Source: JAKAGZ01 sp964412105 (lineage in GTDB: Bacteria > Bacteroidota > Ignavibacteria > Ignavibacteriales > Ignavibacteriaceae). Taken from it: a DNA stretch of 46,895 nucleotides. The stretch covers positions 1 to 46,895 of the forward strand of contig CAYPNM010000027.1 of assembly GCA_964412105.1 (NCBI GenBank), read 5' to 3'. A program made the translations under genes and the position numbers. Under the pieces are notes generated by a model. That model was not told the origin of the DNA. It did not search any database and worked only from the letters and a program-made list of their open reading frames with translations. Below are positions 1 through 6,820 of the stretch, one piece after another (the stretch's first letter is position 1; the number at the start of each line of letters is the position of its first letter).

Positions 1-81
1 CCTTCTATCTCCGATTGACTTTTAATTTCACTAATTAAATCGGCAAAAATAATTGCCTGTCAGTATCTCAAGGGGAAAAGT

Positions 82-99
82 TTGTCTAATCTATGTCAA
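82..99 (-). promoter_or_regulatory. Putative LitR/CarH operator facing left
   Basis: Read on the minus strand the site is TTGACATAGATTAGACAA, which fits the pattern TTGACA-N3-ATTAGACAA also found at 217-234 and 3632-3649. Its two T-nn-ACA half-sites lie 11 bp apart. The orientation points to a leftward gene beyond the window edge. No convincing -10 box follows at 16-18 bp, so I call it an operator and not a full promoter. No complete gene is visible in 1-251. Confidence 0.55.
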
Positions 100-216
100 T
101 AAAAATAACCTCCAGACTTAGCAATGAAATTCTGTTACAAGAGCTTTAATCAATTAAATCGCCATTTTCATTGCACTTATGTAAGTTTACAGGATTAAGA
201 TTACAGTCTAATATAT

Positions 217-234
217 TTGACAATTATTAGACAA
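217..234 (+). promoter_or_regulatory. Putative autoregulatory operator and promoter of the LitR/CarH-type gene
   Basis: The site is TTGACAATTATTAGACAA, with T-nn-ACA cores at 217-222 and 228-233 (11-bp step). TTGACA can also serve as a -35 box: 17 bp downstream, 240-245 reads TATTTT, a weak -10. Transcription would then begin close to the ATG at 252, so the mRNA may be nearly leaderless; no Shine-Dalgarno is visible. A reverse half-site-like AGTCTAAT lies at 205-212. Autoregulation is an inference from the shared motif. Confidence 0.6.
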
Positions 235-251
235 ACCATTATTTTTTGAGT

Positions 252-1178
252 ATGAATTCTGAATATATATACCCCATAAAAGTGGTAGTTAACAAAACCG
301 GAATTACTGCACACGTTATACGTGCGTGGGAAAAAAGGTACGCCGCAATTGAACCCGGCAGGACAGATACAAACAGAAGATTGTATTGCGAAAATGATAT
401 TTACAGGCTTAAACTATTAGCCGAACTTACAAAAGCAGGACATAGTATTGGCACCATTGCAAAACTGCCGACTGAAGATCTGGAAAAATTAATTGATGAA
501 ATCAGAGGAAATGGCCGCTCTATACTTTCTGATGAAACGAGAAATATGGATTCATATTTAACTGGCAGCCTTCAGGCAATAGAGGATCTTGATGAAAAGA
601 GACTGGAAGAAATCTTATCTCGTGCATCCGTGCATCTCAGTCAGCCTGAATTGCTCCAGAGAGTTCTTGTACCGATGATAAAAAATATCGGGGATAACTG
701 GAAGAACGGAAGTATGAGAGTCTATCATGAACATCTTGCATCCTCGGTTATAAAAACTTTTTTGACTAATCTAAGAGGAGCTCATAAAGTTGAACAAAAT
801 GCCCCGGAAATAATAATTGCAACTCCAATTGGTCAGATGCATGAACTGGGTGCATTGTTGGTGGCTTCAGCCGCAGCATCTGAAGGCTGGAAAGTGACAT
901 ATCTCGGATCAAATCTTCCCGCTGAGGAAATTGCAGCAGCAGTTCAGCAAAATAAACCGCGAGCACTTGCTTTAAGCCTGGTTTATCCGCCTGACGATCC
1001 AAAAGTAAATGTTGAGCTTTCAAAGCTTGCCAAATATTTGAACAAAGACACAATTATTTATGTCGGCGGCAATTCAGCTGAAAGCTACAGCAAAACTCTA
1101 TCAAGCATTAAAGCAATAGTTTTATTTGATTTGAACACTTTTAGAAATCAACTGGTAAAAATCAGAAAGAATAAATAA
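252..1178 (+). CDS. MerR-family regulator with cobalamin-binding domain (LitR/CarH-like photoreceptor)
   Basis: This is a predicted DNA-binding repressor that senses light through adenosylcobalamin. Residues about 8-75 form a MerR winged helix (AHVIRAWEKRY and TNRRLY are typical). A helical cap domain follows, with W150 and E160-H161, the W-x9-EH signature of CarH-type photoreceptors. A Rossmann-like B12-binding domain follows with H197 in QMHELG as the likely lower cobalt ligand. The usual Asp of DxHxxG is replaced by Gln195, while His and Gly are kept. Its 308 aa match the family length. An in-frame TTG at 246 is possible, but ATG 252 is preferred. The gene stands alone, with related operator-like sites upstream and at its neighbours. 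LitR/CarH proteins typically control photoprotection genes; the targets proposed here are inferred. Confidence 0.88.
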   Translation: MNSEYIYPIKVVVNKTGITAHVIRAWEKRYAAIEPGRTDTNRRLYCENDIYRLKLLAELTKAGHSIGTIAKLPTEDLEKLIDEIRGNGRSILSDETRNMDSYLTGSLQAIEDLDEKRLEEILSRASVHLSQPELLQRVLVPMIKNIGDNWKNGSMRVYHEHLASSVIKTFLTNLRGAHKVEQNAPEIIIATPIGQMHELGALLVASAAASEGWKVTYLGSNLPAEEIAAAVQQNKPRALALSLVYPPDDPKVNVELSKLAKYLNKDTIIYVGGNSAESYSKTLSSIKAIVLFDLNTFRNQLVKIRKNK

Positions 1179-1193
1179 TTCTCATCCTATTTC

Positions 1194-1230
1194 TAAATCC
1201 CAAATTAATATCCAACAACAGAGGGATTTA
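1194..1230. terminator. Possible stem-loop between convergent genes
   Basis: TAAATCCC (1194-1201) and GGGATTTA (1223-1230) are perfect inverted 8-bp arms around a 21-base loop. They lie between the stop codons of the regulator and the TonB-type receptor. There is no strong T-run on either side, so terminator function is tentative. Confidence 0.3.
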
Positions 1231-1254
1231 CCAATTCTCTGATTATTGAATTAA

Positions 1255-3537
1255 TTAAAACTCAAGACTAATTCCAAGTGACGGTAGAATTCCGATAGAA
1301 GACGATTCATCTACTTTCATAATTCTTGGATCCCATCTAACCGAGTTTGTATTTTTCCTGTTGTAAATATTTTGTATATCCAGGTAAATAATCAAAACCG
1401 AGGAACTGAAGTTCCATCTTTTATCTATTCGTAAATCTAAACTATGTGTAGGAATTAAACGTCTTGAATTATAATCAGATACTGATTGATTTCCATTAAT
1501 ATCAAATGGCGTATAAGGGCTTCCTGAAGCAAACCTGAATTTGAAACTTCCCTCCCATTCAGCACTGAATTTGTATCCCCCGCTAATATTGAATAGCACG
1601 TTTTGATCGTAAAGACCCGCACGCTCTATGCCATCAAGCGGAGTAAAATCAGATTTTGAAATTGTCAGACTCATTATTCCATAGAACGGAGTGTCGGATA
1701 GTTTTTTCTGCACGGAAAATTCAACGCCTTTGGTCAGACCTTTACCTGAACTCTGAAGCGGATCCAATCCAAGTGAAGTATAATTATCATCCGAAAATCC
1801 GGCACCAGTATTGGCAAGGATTAAATAAGGCCTTAAATTGCTTACCGGATAGTTAGAATAGTCCTTTACGAATCCTTCTATTTTGAGTAAAATATCTTCT
1901 TTTAGCCTGTTTTCATAACCTAGTATATACTGATTTACCCTAATGCTTTTCAGATCTTTGTTATTATTATTGTTTAGCCAAAGATAGGATGGCGTTTGAT
2001 AATAAATTCCGGTGCTCATATTAATGTTGCTTACATCAGAAAGTTTATATGAAAGAGACAACCTCGGACTAAAATAATATTTGGTATTTATACCATTAAA
2101 ATAATCTCCCCTTATTCCCAGATTCATTGTAATTTTTTCCATTAAAACTGAATTATAATTCAAATAACCACCCCACTTAAAATAATTGTCTTTTGTTTTG
2201 TAATTAATTGTATCAAGGGTATCACCGAACGAAGTTAGCTTTGATGGGAAATAGATATCTGAGTTAAACTCGATCAGGCTTAATTCAGTGCCAATATTTA
2301 TTTCATTTTCTGAAGAAAATTTAAAGGTTACATCTGACTTCAAACTATTTTCTATTTCGGTAGAGAGATTTGTATAAACCGGATTTTGAAGAGTATCTTT
2401 TTGAGCATTATTGTAATTGACATAATTTCTGCTTAACGAAACGTCCCAAAACCCTTCTCCAAAGATTTCCTGATATTTACCTGCAAATGTATATTGTTTT
2501 TGATCGCTTCCTATCGTTCTTGAATTATCGAATCTTTTTTCAGGAGTATCATTAAAGAAATTTACCTTATCCAGCGCGCCGAGAAAGAAAAAAGAAAGAT
2601 TCCTCCCTGTACCCAATTTTATATTTACTTTTGAAATGAGGTCATAGTATTCAGGTACAAAAGCGAAACCCGCAGCTTTAAAAATAAGATCCAGGTAACT
2701 TCGCCTCACAGAAAAAATGAAATCAGAATTTTGCCCAACTGGGCCCTCCAGATTTACTCCAAACTGACTCGATGAAATTGTTGCTTTTCCACCGGTACGA
2801 TCACTTCTTCCATTTTTCAATTGTATAGAAAGGACTGAAGAAAGCTTGTCCCCGTAATTAACGGGAAACCCTCCTGTTGAAAAACTTGTTGATTTTACAA
2901 AATCAAGATTTATATAACTTATTGGACCGCCCGTAGCACCTTGGTTACCAAAATGATTGATATTTGGAATTTTTATCCCATCAACCAAAAATAAATTTTC
3001 ATAAGGCGCTCCCCCTCTTATTATTAAATCATTTCTGCCTGCATCAGCCTGTGCCACGCCCGGTAAAACTGAAAGAGCTCTTACTACGTCTTCAAAAGCT
3101 CCGGGTGACCGTCTGATTTCTTCATAATTAAATTTCTTTGTACTCACTAATTCCAAAGGGTTTTTAGAAAAATAATCATCCTGCACTGTTACTTCATCTA
3201 ATTGATATGCTGCTTCCTGCAATTCGACATCAACCCTGTTCGGTTTAATTGAATTAACAACAACATCAGTTTTAATGATAGATGAATATCCTACACTGGA
3301 AATTCTGATCCGGTATGTACCCGGTTCAATTCCATCAATTTTATAATTTCCATCAACATCTGTTGAACCACCAATATTAGTATCCATTACCAGAATGTTA
3401 ACTCCCGGCAAAGGTTGCTGAGTAATTACATCTTTTACACTGCCATAAATTATTCCTTTGTCTTCCTGCGAGTAGGAATCTGCGTAAATAAAAAACAGCA
3501 TTATAAAGATAATGGAAGTAATATTCTTTTTGCGCAT
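1255..3537 (-). CDS. TonB-dependent receptor with carboxypeptidase-regulatory-like domain
   Basis: Predicted outer-membrane receptor of 760 aa. A signal peptide covers about residues 1-23 and ends near DSYSQ. A carboxypeptidase-regulatory-like beta-sandwich follows (about 28-110, GIIYGSVKDVITQQPLPGVN), then a plug domain (about 135-245, with LPGVAQADAGRNDLIIRGG and FLVDGIKIPN) and a long beta-barrel. It ends in Phe, as expected for outer-membrane barrels. The substrate cannot be read from the sequence, and no TonB box or SusD partner is next to it. AGGAG lies 7 bases before the ATG. The upstream region holds a two-repeat site like those of the LitR/CarH-type gene, so light or B12 control is possible. 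It converges with the regulator and diverges from the fasciclin gene. Confidence 0.85.
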   Translation of the reverse strand: MRKKNITSIIFIMLFFIYADSYSQEDKGIIYGSVKDVITQQPLPGVNILVMDTNIGGSTDVDGNYKIDGIEPGTYRIRISSVGYSSIIKTDVVVNSIKPNRVDVELQEAAYQLDEVTVQDDYFSKNPLELVSTKKFNYEEIRRSPGAFEDVVRALSVLPGVAQADAGRNDLIIRGGAPYENLFLVDGIKIPNINHFGNQGATGGPISYINLDFVKSTSFSTGGFPVNYGDKLSSVLSIQLKNGRSDRTGGKATISSSQFGVNLEGPVGQNSDFIFSVRRSYLDLIFKAAGFAFVPEYYDLISKVNIKLGTGRNLSFFFLGALDKVNFFNDTPEKRFDNSRTIGSDQKQYTFAGKYQEIFGEGFWDVSLSRNYVNYNNAQKDTLQNPVYTNLSTEIENSLKSDVTFKFSSENEINIGTELSLIEFNSDIYFPSKLTSFGDTLDTINYKTKDNYFKWGGYLNYNSVLMEKITMNLGIRGDYFNGINTKYYFSPRLSLSYKLSDVSNINMSTGIYYQTPSYLWLNNNNNKDLKSIRVNQYILGYENRLKEDILLKIEGFVKDYSNYPVSNLRPYLILANTGAGFSDDNYTSLGLDPLQSSGKGLTKGVEFSVQKKLSDTPFYGIMSLTISKSDFTPLDGIERAGLYDQNVLFNISGGYKFSAEWEGSFKFRFASGSPYTPFDINGNQSVSDYNSRRLIPTHSLDLRIDKRWNFSSSVLIIYLDIQNIYNRKNTNSVRWDPRIMKVDESSSIGILPSLGISLEF

Positions 3538-3553
3538 TTAAGCTCTCCTGCAA

Positions 3554-3572
3554 TGTCAAATAGATGTCTAAT
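3554..3572 (-). promoter_or_regulatory. Putative LitR/CarH operator upstream of the TonB-type receptor
   Basis: Minus strand reads ATTAGACATCTATTTGACA. The T-nn-ACA cores TAGACA and TTGACA are again 11 bp apart, but in the opposite order to the other three sites. The site ends about 17 bp before the receptor ATG, so binding here would sit over the transcription start or leader. Confidence 0.5.
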
Positions 3573-3581
3573 ATATTTTAT

Positions 3582-3603
3582 GCTAATTTACATATAAATT
3601 AGC
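3582..3603. repeat. 8-bp inverted repeat in divergent promoter region
   Basis: GCTAATTT (3582-3589) and AAATTAGC (3596-3603) are perfect arms around six bases. On the minus strand a weak -35/-10 pair (TTGCTA, 17 bp, CATAAA) overlaps it and could drive the receptor gene. It could be an additional regulator site; no family is recognised. Confidence 0.35.
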
Positions 3604-3631
3604 AATATTGCAAAATAAATTTAAATAATAC

Positions 3632-3680
3632 TTGACAAGTATTAGACAATTTATTATAATTGTCTAAGAAATTTAGACAG
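3632..3680 (+). promoter_or_regulatory. Consensus promoter of the fasciclin gene with embedded LitR/CarH-like sites
   Basis: TTGACA at 3632-3637, a 17-bp spacer and TATAAT at 3655-3660 form a textbook sigma-70 promoter. The spacer contains ATTAGACAA, so 3632-3649 fits the pattern TTGACA-N3-ATTAGACAA with an 11-bp step. TTAGACAA (3642-3649) and TTGTCTAA (3660-3667) form an inverted repeat around the -10 box. TGTCTAA (3661-3667) and TTAGACA (3673-3679) form another palindrome over the expected start of transcription. AATACTTG-A-CAAGTATT (3627-3643) is a third palindrome on the -35 box. A repressor here would block RNA polymerase directly. Confidence 0.72.
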
Positions 3681-3722
3681 GGTTCTAAATAATACAAAAT
3701 CATCAAATAAAAGGAGTCCAAA

Positions 3723-4229
3723 ATGAAAAACGCAGGAAAAACAGTTCTGGTAACACTTTTTACTATTGCTTTATTTGCAGTGGTAAGCTCAAATACTTTT
3801 GCAGGTGATAAAAAAACTTCAAAGAACATTGTTGAAACCGCTGTAGCAGCCGGTAACTTCAATACACTCGCTAAAGCTTTAACAGAAGCAGGTTTGGTAG
3901 AAGAATTACAGAAAGAAGGTCCTTTTACAGTTTTTGCTCCAACTGATGAAGCTTTTGCAAAATTGCCAAAAGGTACACTCGAAAGTTTGTTAAAGGACAA
4001 AGAAGCATTAAAGAAAATCCTTCTGTACCATGTCGTATCCGGAAAAGTTATGGCATCGGATGTAGTTAAGCTAAAAAGTGCAACAACTCTGGAAGGAAAT
4101 AATGTTAAAATTACGATAAACGATGGAAATGTTATGATAAATAATGCAAAAGTTATAAAAGCAGATGTCAGTGCTTCGAATGGTGTGATTCATGTAATAG
4201 ATACGGTGTTAATTCCGGAAAACGACTAA
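3723..4229 (+). CDS. Secreted fasciclin (FAS1) domain protein
   Basis: A 168-aa exported protein with one FAS1 domain. The signal peptide spans about 1-28, with cleavage near NTFAG. The FAS1 domain covers about 35-166, with FAPTDEAFAKLP (H1 box), LLYHVVSGKV (the YH motif) and GVIHVIDTVLIP (H2 box). Such small bacterial proteins are thought to act in adhesion or at the envelope; the ligand is unknown. AAGGAG lies six bases before the ATG, one of the strongest ribosome sites in the window. With the consensus promoter and three overlapping operator palindromes, it looks like a highly expressed, tightly repressed gene. A strong terminator follows, so it is probably monocistronic. Confidence 0.9.
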   Translation: MKNAGKTVLVTLFTIALFAVVSSNTFAGDKKTSKNIVETAVAAGNFNTLAKALTEAGLVEELQKEGPFTVFAPTDEAFAKLPKGTLESLLKDKEALKKILLYHVVSGKVMASDVVKLKSATTLEGNNVKITINDGNVMINNAKVIKADVSASNGVIHVIDTVLIPEND

Positions 4230-4236
4230 TCTCAAA

Positions 4237-4268
4237 AATCCCCGCCCGTTAGGCGGGGATTCTTTTCT
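4237..4268 (+). terminator. Rho-independent terminator after the fasciclin gene
   Basis: A perfect 10-bp stem, AATCCCCGCC / GGCGGGGATT (4237-4246 and 4252-4261), with a five-base loop is followed by CTTTTCTCT. It starts seven bases after the stop codon. Confidence 0.9.
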
Positions 4269-4307
4269 CTCTATTTTACAAATATTAAGTACGTACATTA
4301 AAATTAT

Positions 4308-5729
4308 ATGAAAATTCTTTTAACAGGCGCAACAGGATATATTGCCCAAAGATTATTACCCGCTCTGATAAAAAACGGACACAAAGTTATCTGCTGTGTA
4401 CGTGATAAAAGCAGGATTGACTTACAAAAATATCCGGCTGACAAAGTAAAAATTATTGAAGTAAACTTTCTTCACAAAGAAACACTTAAAAATATTCCTG
4501 AAAATATAGATGCAGCATACTATCTCATTCATTCAATGTCATCTGACGGCGATGAAGATTTCGAAAAGCTTGAGACAATTTCGGCTAATAATTTTAAAGA
4601 ACGGATACAACAGACAAAAACTAAACAGGTTATTTACCTGGGAGGAATTGTAAACGAAACAAAACTTTCAAAGCACCTGAAATCCAGGAAAAATGTTGAA
4701 TCAATTCTTGCGTCTGCAACATTCAATTTTACCGCTTTAAGGGCAGGAATAATTGTAGGTTCGGGAAGCGCTTCATTTGAAATTATACGTGATCTCGTGG
4801 AGAAACTACCTGTAATGATTGCCCCAAGATGGCTTGAGACAAAGTCCCAACCCATTGCAATTAGAAATGTAATTGAATTTCTCAGTGGCGTTTTATTAAA
4901 TGAAAAAACATACGGAAATACATATGATGTTGGCGGGCCTGAAATTCTTACCTACAAGCAAATGCTGATGAAATTTGCTTCAGTCAGAAAATTAAAAAGA
5001 AAGATATTCATAGTTCCGGTTATGACCCCGAAACTTTCATCATATTGGCTTTATTTTGTTACGGCTGTTTCTTACAGCCTTGCCAAAAATCTCGTTAATA
5101 GTATGAAAGTTGAAATTACCTGCAGTAAAAATAATCTGGTTGACATGTTAAATATCAAACTAATTAGCTATGATGATGCTATCAGAAATGCTTTCGATAA
5201 AATTGAACAGCAGCAGGTTATATCCAGCTGGAAGGATGCGCTAACAAGTCACAAACTGGACGAGAGACTTTCTCACCTTGTTGAGATACCAACTCATGGT
5301 TGTTTCAAAGATTCCAGGGTGATCAGTCTGACAAATGAAAAAGAAACATTAAGAAAGATCTGGTCGATTGGAGGGAAAAACGGCTGGTACTATGGAAATT
5401 GGCTCTGGTCAATTCGAGGATATATTGATAAAATATTTGGAGGAGTCGGTCTTCGCAGGGGAAGAAAAAATCCGGTTGAGATTTCAGCAGGAGAATCACT
5501 CGATTTCTGGAGAGTTCTTTTAGCTGATAAAGGAGAAAAAAGGCTTTTATTGTATGCTGAGATGAAATTACCTGGTGAAGCCTGGCTTGAATTTAAAATT
5601 GAAAATCAAAAATTATTTCAAACAGCAACTTTTCGTCCATTGGGACTATTAGGCAGAATATACTGGTACAGCGTACTCCCCTTTCATGGTTTTATATTCA
5701 GAGGTATGATAAACAGAATTGCAGCATAA
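4308..5729 (+). CDS. SDR-family NAD(P)-binding protein with C-terminal DUF2867
   Basis: A 473-aa cytoplasmic protein. Residues 1 to about 300 are an atypical short-chain dehydrogenase (NmrA/epimerase-like), with the nucleotide-binding motif GATGYIA at 7-13 and an ALRAGIIVGSGS segment typical of the group. From about 325 to the end lies a DUF2867 module rich in aromatic residues (GGKNGWYYGNWLWSIRGYID). The substrate is not known. The SRPBCC gene follows after 28 bp and should be cotranscribed. From memory, SDR-DUF2867 and SRPBCC pairs are often found with LitR-type regulators and photolyases. Here no photolyase is visible and no clear operator precedes the ATG. Confidence 0.82.
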   Translation: MKILLTGATGYIAQRLLPALIKNGHKVICCVRDKSRIDLQKYPADKVKIIEVNFLHKETLKNIPENIDAAYYLIHSMSSDGDEDFEKLETISANNFKERIQQTKTKQVIYLGGIVNETKLSKHLKSRKNVESILASATFNFTALRAGIIVGSGSASFEIIRDLVEKLPVMIAPRWLETKSQPIAIRNVIEFLSGVLLNEKTYGNTYDVGGPEILTYKQMLMKFASVRKLKRKIFIVPVMTPKLSSYWLYFVTAVSYSLAKNLVNSMKVEITCSKNNLVDMLNIKLISYDDAIRNAFDKIEQQQVISSWKDALTSHKLDERLSHLVEIPTHGCFKDSRVISLTNEKETLRKIWSIGGKNGWYYGNWLWSIRGYIDKIFGGVGLRRGRKNPVEISAGESLDFWRVLLADKGEKRLLLYAEMKLPGEAWLEFKIENQKLFQTATFRPLGLLGRIYWYSVLPFHGFIFRGMINRIAA

Positions 5730-5757
5730 AAATTCAAAATAAATTACTTAAATAATT

Positions 5758-6234
5758 ATGGCAGTTTATCAATTAGAAAAGAGACAATTAATTGCCGCAG
5801 ACAATACTGAAGTGTGGAATTTCATTTCAAAACCGGCAAACTTAAAGTATATAACCCCTCCCTCTCTGGGTTTTGAGATAATAAATAAAAACATTCCTGA
5901 AAAGATATATCCCGGCATGATAATTAGCTATAATGTTTGTCCATTATTTGGAATAAAAATGAAATGGGTAACTGAAATAACGCACGTCAAAGAAAATGAA
6001 TATTTTGTGGATGAACAAAGAATCGGTCCTTACAAAATGTGGCACCACCAGCATAAAATATTACCAATTAATAGCGGCATTTTAATGACTGATATAGTTA
6101 CTTATAAACCCCCTTTTGGATTTCTGGGTGCTCTTTCAAATAAGATATTTATAAGAAAACAACTGGACGAAATTTTTAACTTTAGAGAAAGTGCTATTAA
6201 AAAAAGATTCAGGGATTCAAAAGTCAATAGATAA
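5758..6234 (+). CDS. SRPBCC-family ligand-binding protein
   Basis: A 158-aa protein with a START/Bet v1-like helix-grip fold. It begins YQLEKRQLIAADNTEVWNFI, the usual first strand and helix of SRPBCC proteins, and continues with LKYITPPSLGFEI and a YFVDEQRIGPYKMWHH core. No signal peptide is seen. The fold binds hydrophobic ligands or acts as a cyclase/dehydratase; the specific ligand is not readable. It is the second gene of a pair with the DUF2867 protein and is followed by a bidirectional terminator. Confidence 0.82.
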   Translation: MAVYQLEKRQLIAADNTEVWNFISKPANLKYITPPSLGFEIINKNIPEKIYPGMIISYNVCPLFGIKMKWVTEITHVKENEYFVDEQRIGPYKMWHHQHKILPINSGILMTDIVTYKPPFGFLGALSNKIFIRKQLDEIFNFRESAIKKRFRDSKVNR

Positions 6235-6251
6235 TAATTATTCTAATAAAC

Positions 6252-6290
6252 AAAAAATCCGGCATCCATCACCGAATGGAGCCGGACTTT
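6252..6290. terminator. Bidirectional terminator between SRPBCC gene and hsp20
   Basis: TCCGGC (6258-6263) pairs with GCCGGA (6281-6286), and inner TCCA can pair with TGGA. Six A's precede the stem and CTTT follows, so T-runs occur on both strands. It lies between two convergent genes. Confidence 0.75.
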
Positions 6291-6311
6291 AATAACCAAA
6301 GAAATTCTCAT

Positions 6312-6710
6312 TTAATTTATCTCGATTGTCCTCGCTTTTAGTTTTTCATCTTTTGGCATAACTATAACAAGCTGTCCGTTTTCATACATTGCTTCTATCT
6401 TCGATTGATCAATACTCTCACTTAATTTGAATCTGCGGTAATAATTCCCAATCTCATTTTCATTAAGAATATATTTATAATTATTCCTCTCATGATAATT
6501 TACCTTCCCGAAAATAAAAAGATCCTCTCCCTCAATTTTTACTCTGATGTTTTCTCTTTTTACTCCCGGCATACTAACAACTAGGACATAATTGTCATCC
6601 TTCTCAAATATATCAATCAATGGCGAAACTGAATTTTCCGTTTCTAGAAATTCTTTCCATGAGTCGCCATCTAAATTCCGCAGATTGATTAATTCTTTAC
6701 TTTCAGTCAT
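6312..6710 (-). CDS. Hsp20/alpha-crystallin small heat-shock protein, last gene of the cluster
   Basis: A 132-aa ATP-independent holdase. The alpha-crystallin domain spans about 30-125, with MPGVKRENIRVKIEG (the usual PGV-KENI strand region) and a NGQLVIVMPK strand. The C-terminal TIEIN provides the IxI motif used for oligomer contacts. The N-terminal arm is short and contains LRNLDGDSWKEFLE. GGAGG precedes the ATG by about nine bases. It lies downstream of dnaK on the same strand, separated by 110 bp containing two competing hairpins, and differs clearly from the second Hsp20 at 8812-9246. Confidence 0.92.
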   Translation of the reverse strand: MTESKELINLRNLDGDSWKEFLETENSVSPLIDIFEKDDNYVLVVSMPGVKRENIRVKIEGEDLFIFGKVNYHERNNYKYILNENEIGNYYRRFKLSESIDQSKIEAMYENGQLVIVMPKDEKLKARTIEIN

Positions 6711-6753
6711 GTTTACTTCCCTCCATTACCTTCTGTAAGCGTCCTTTTTAACA

Positions 6754-6800
6754 ATTACAGGAGATTGCTTCACCCAATCTGCCTGTAATAGCAGATTGGG
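6754..6800 (-). other. Two mutually exclusive stem-loops between dnaK and hsp20
   Basis: Hairpin A: 6773-6782 (CCCAATCTGC) pairs perfectly with 6791-6800 (GCAGATTGGG). Hairpin B: 6754-6760 (ATTACAG) pairs with 6783-6789, and 6762-6767 (AGATTG) pairs with 6775-6780. They share 6773-6782, so only one can form at a time. No T-run follows either stem on the transcribed strand, so this is not a plain terminator. RNA processing, attenuation or stability control of the distal hsp20 message is possible. Confidence 0.5.
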
Positions 6801-6820
6801 ATTCGCAACTTCATCATTGC

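Noticed and set aside
2..58. Minus-strand coding-like frame (QAIIFADLISEIKSQSEIE) at the left edge
   Set aside because: A TGA precedes it and no ATG, GTG or TTG start is available within the visible part, so it cannot be supported as a gene.
3599..4000. 133-codon minus-strand frame opposite the fasciclin gene
   Set aside because: Antisense shadow of a clear FAS1 gene with strong promoter and ribosome site; composition not protein-like.
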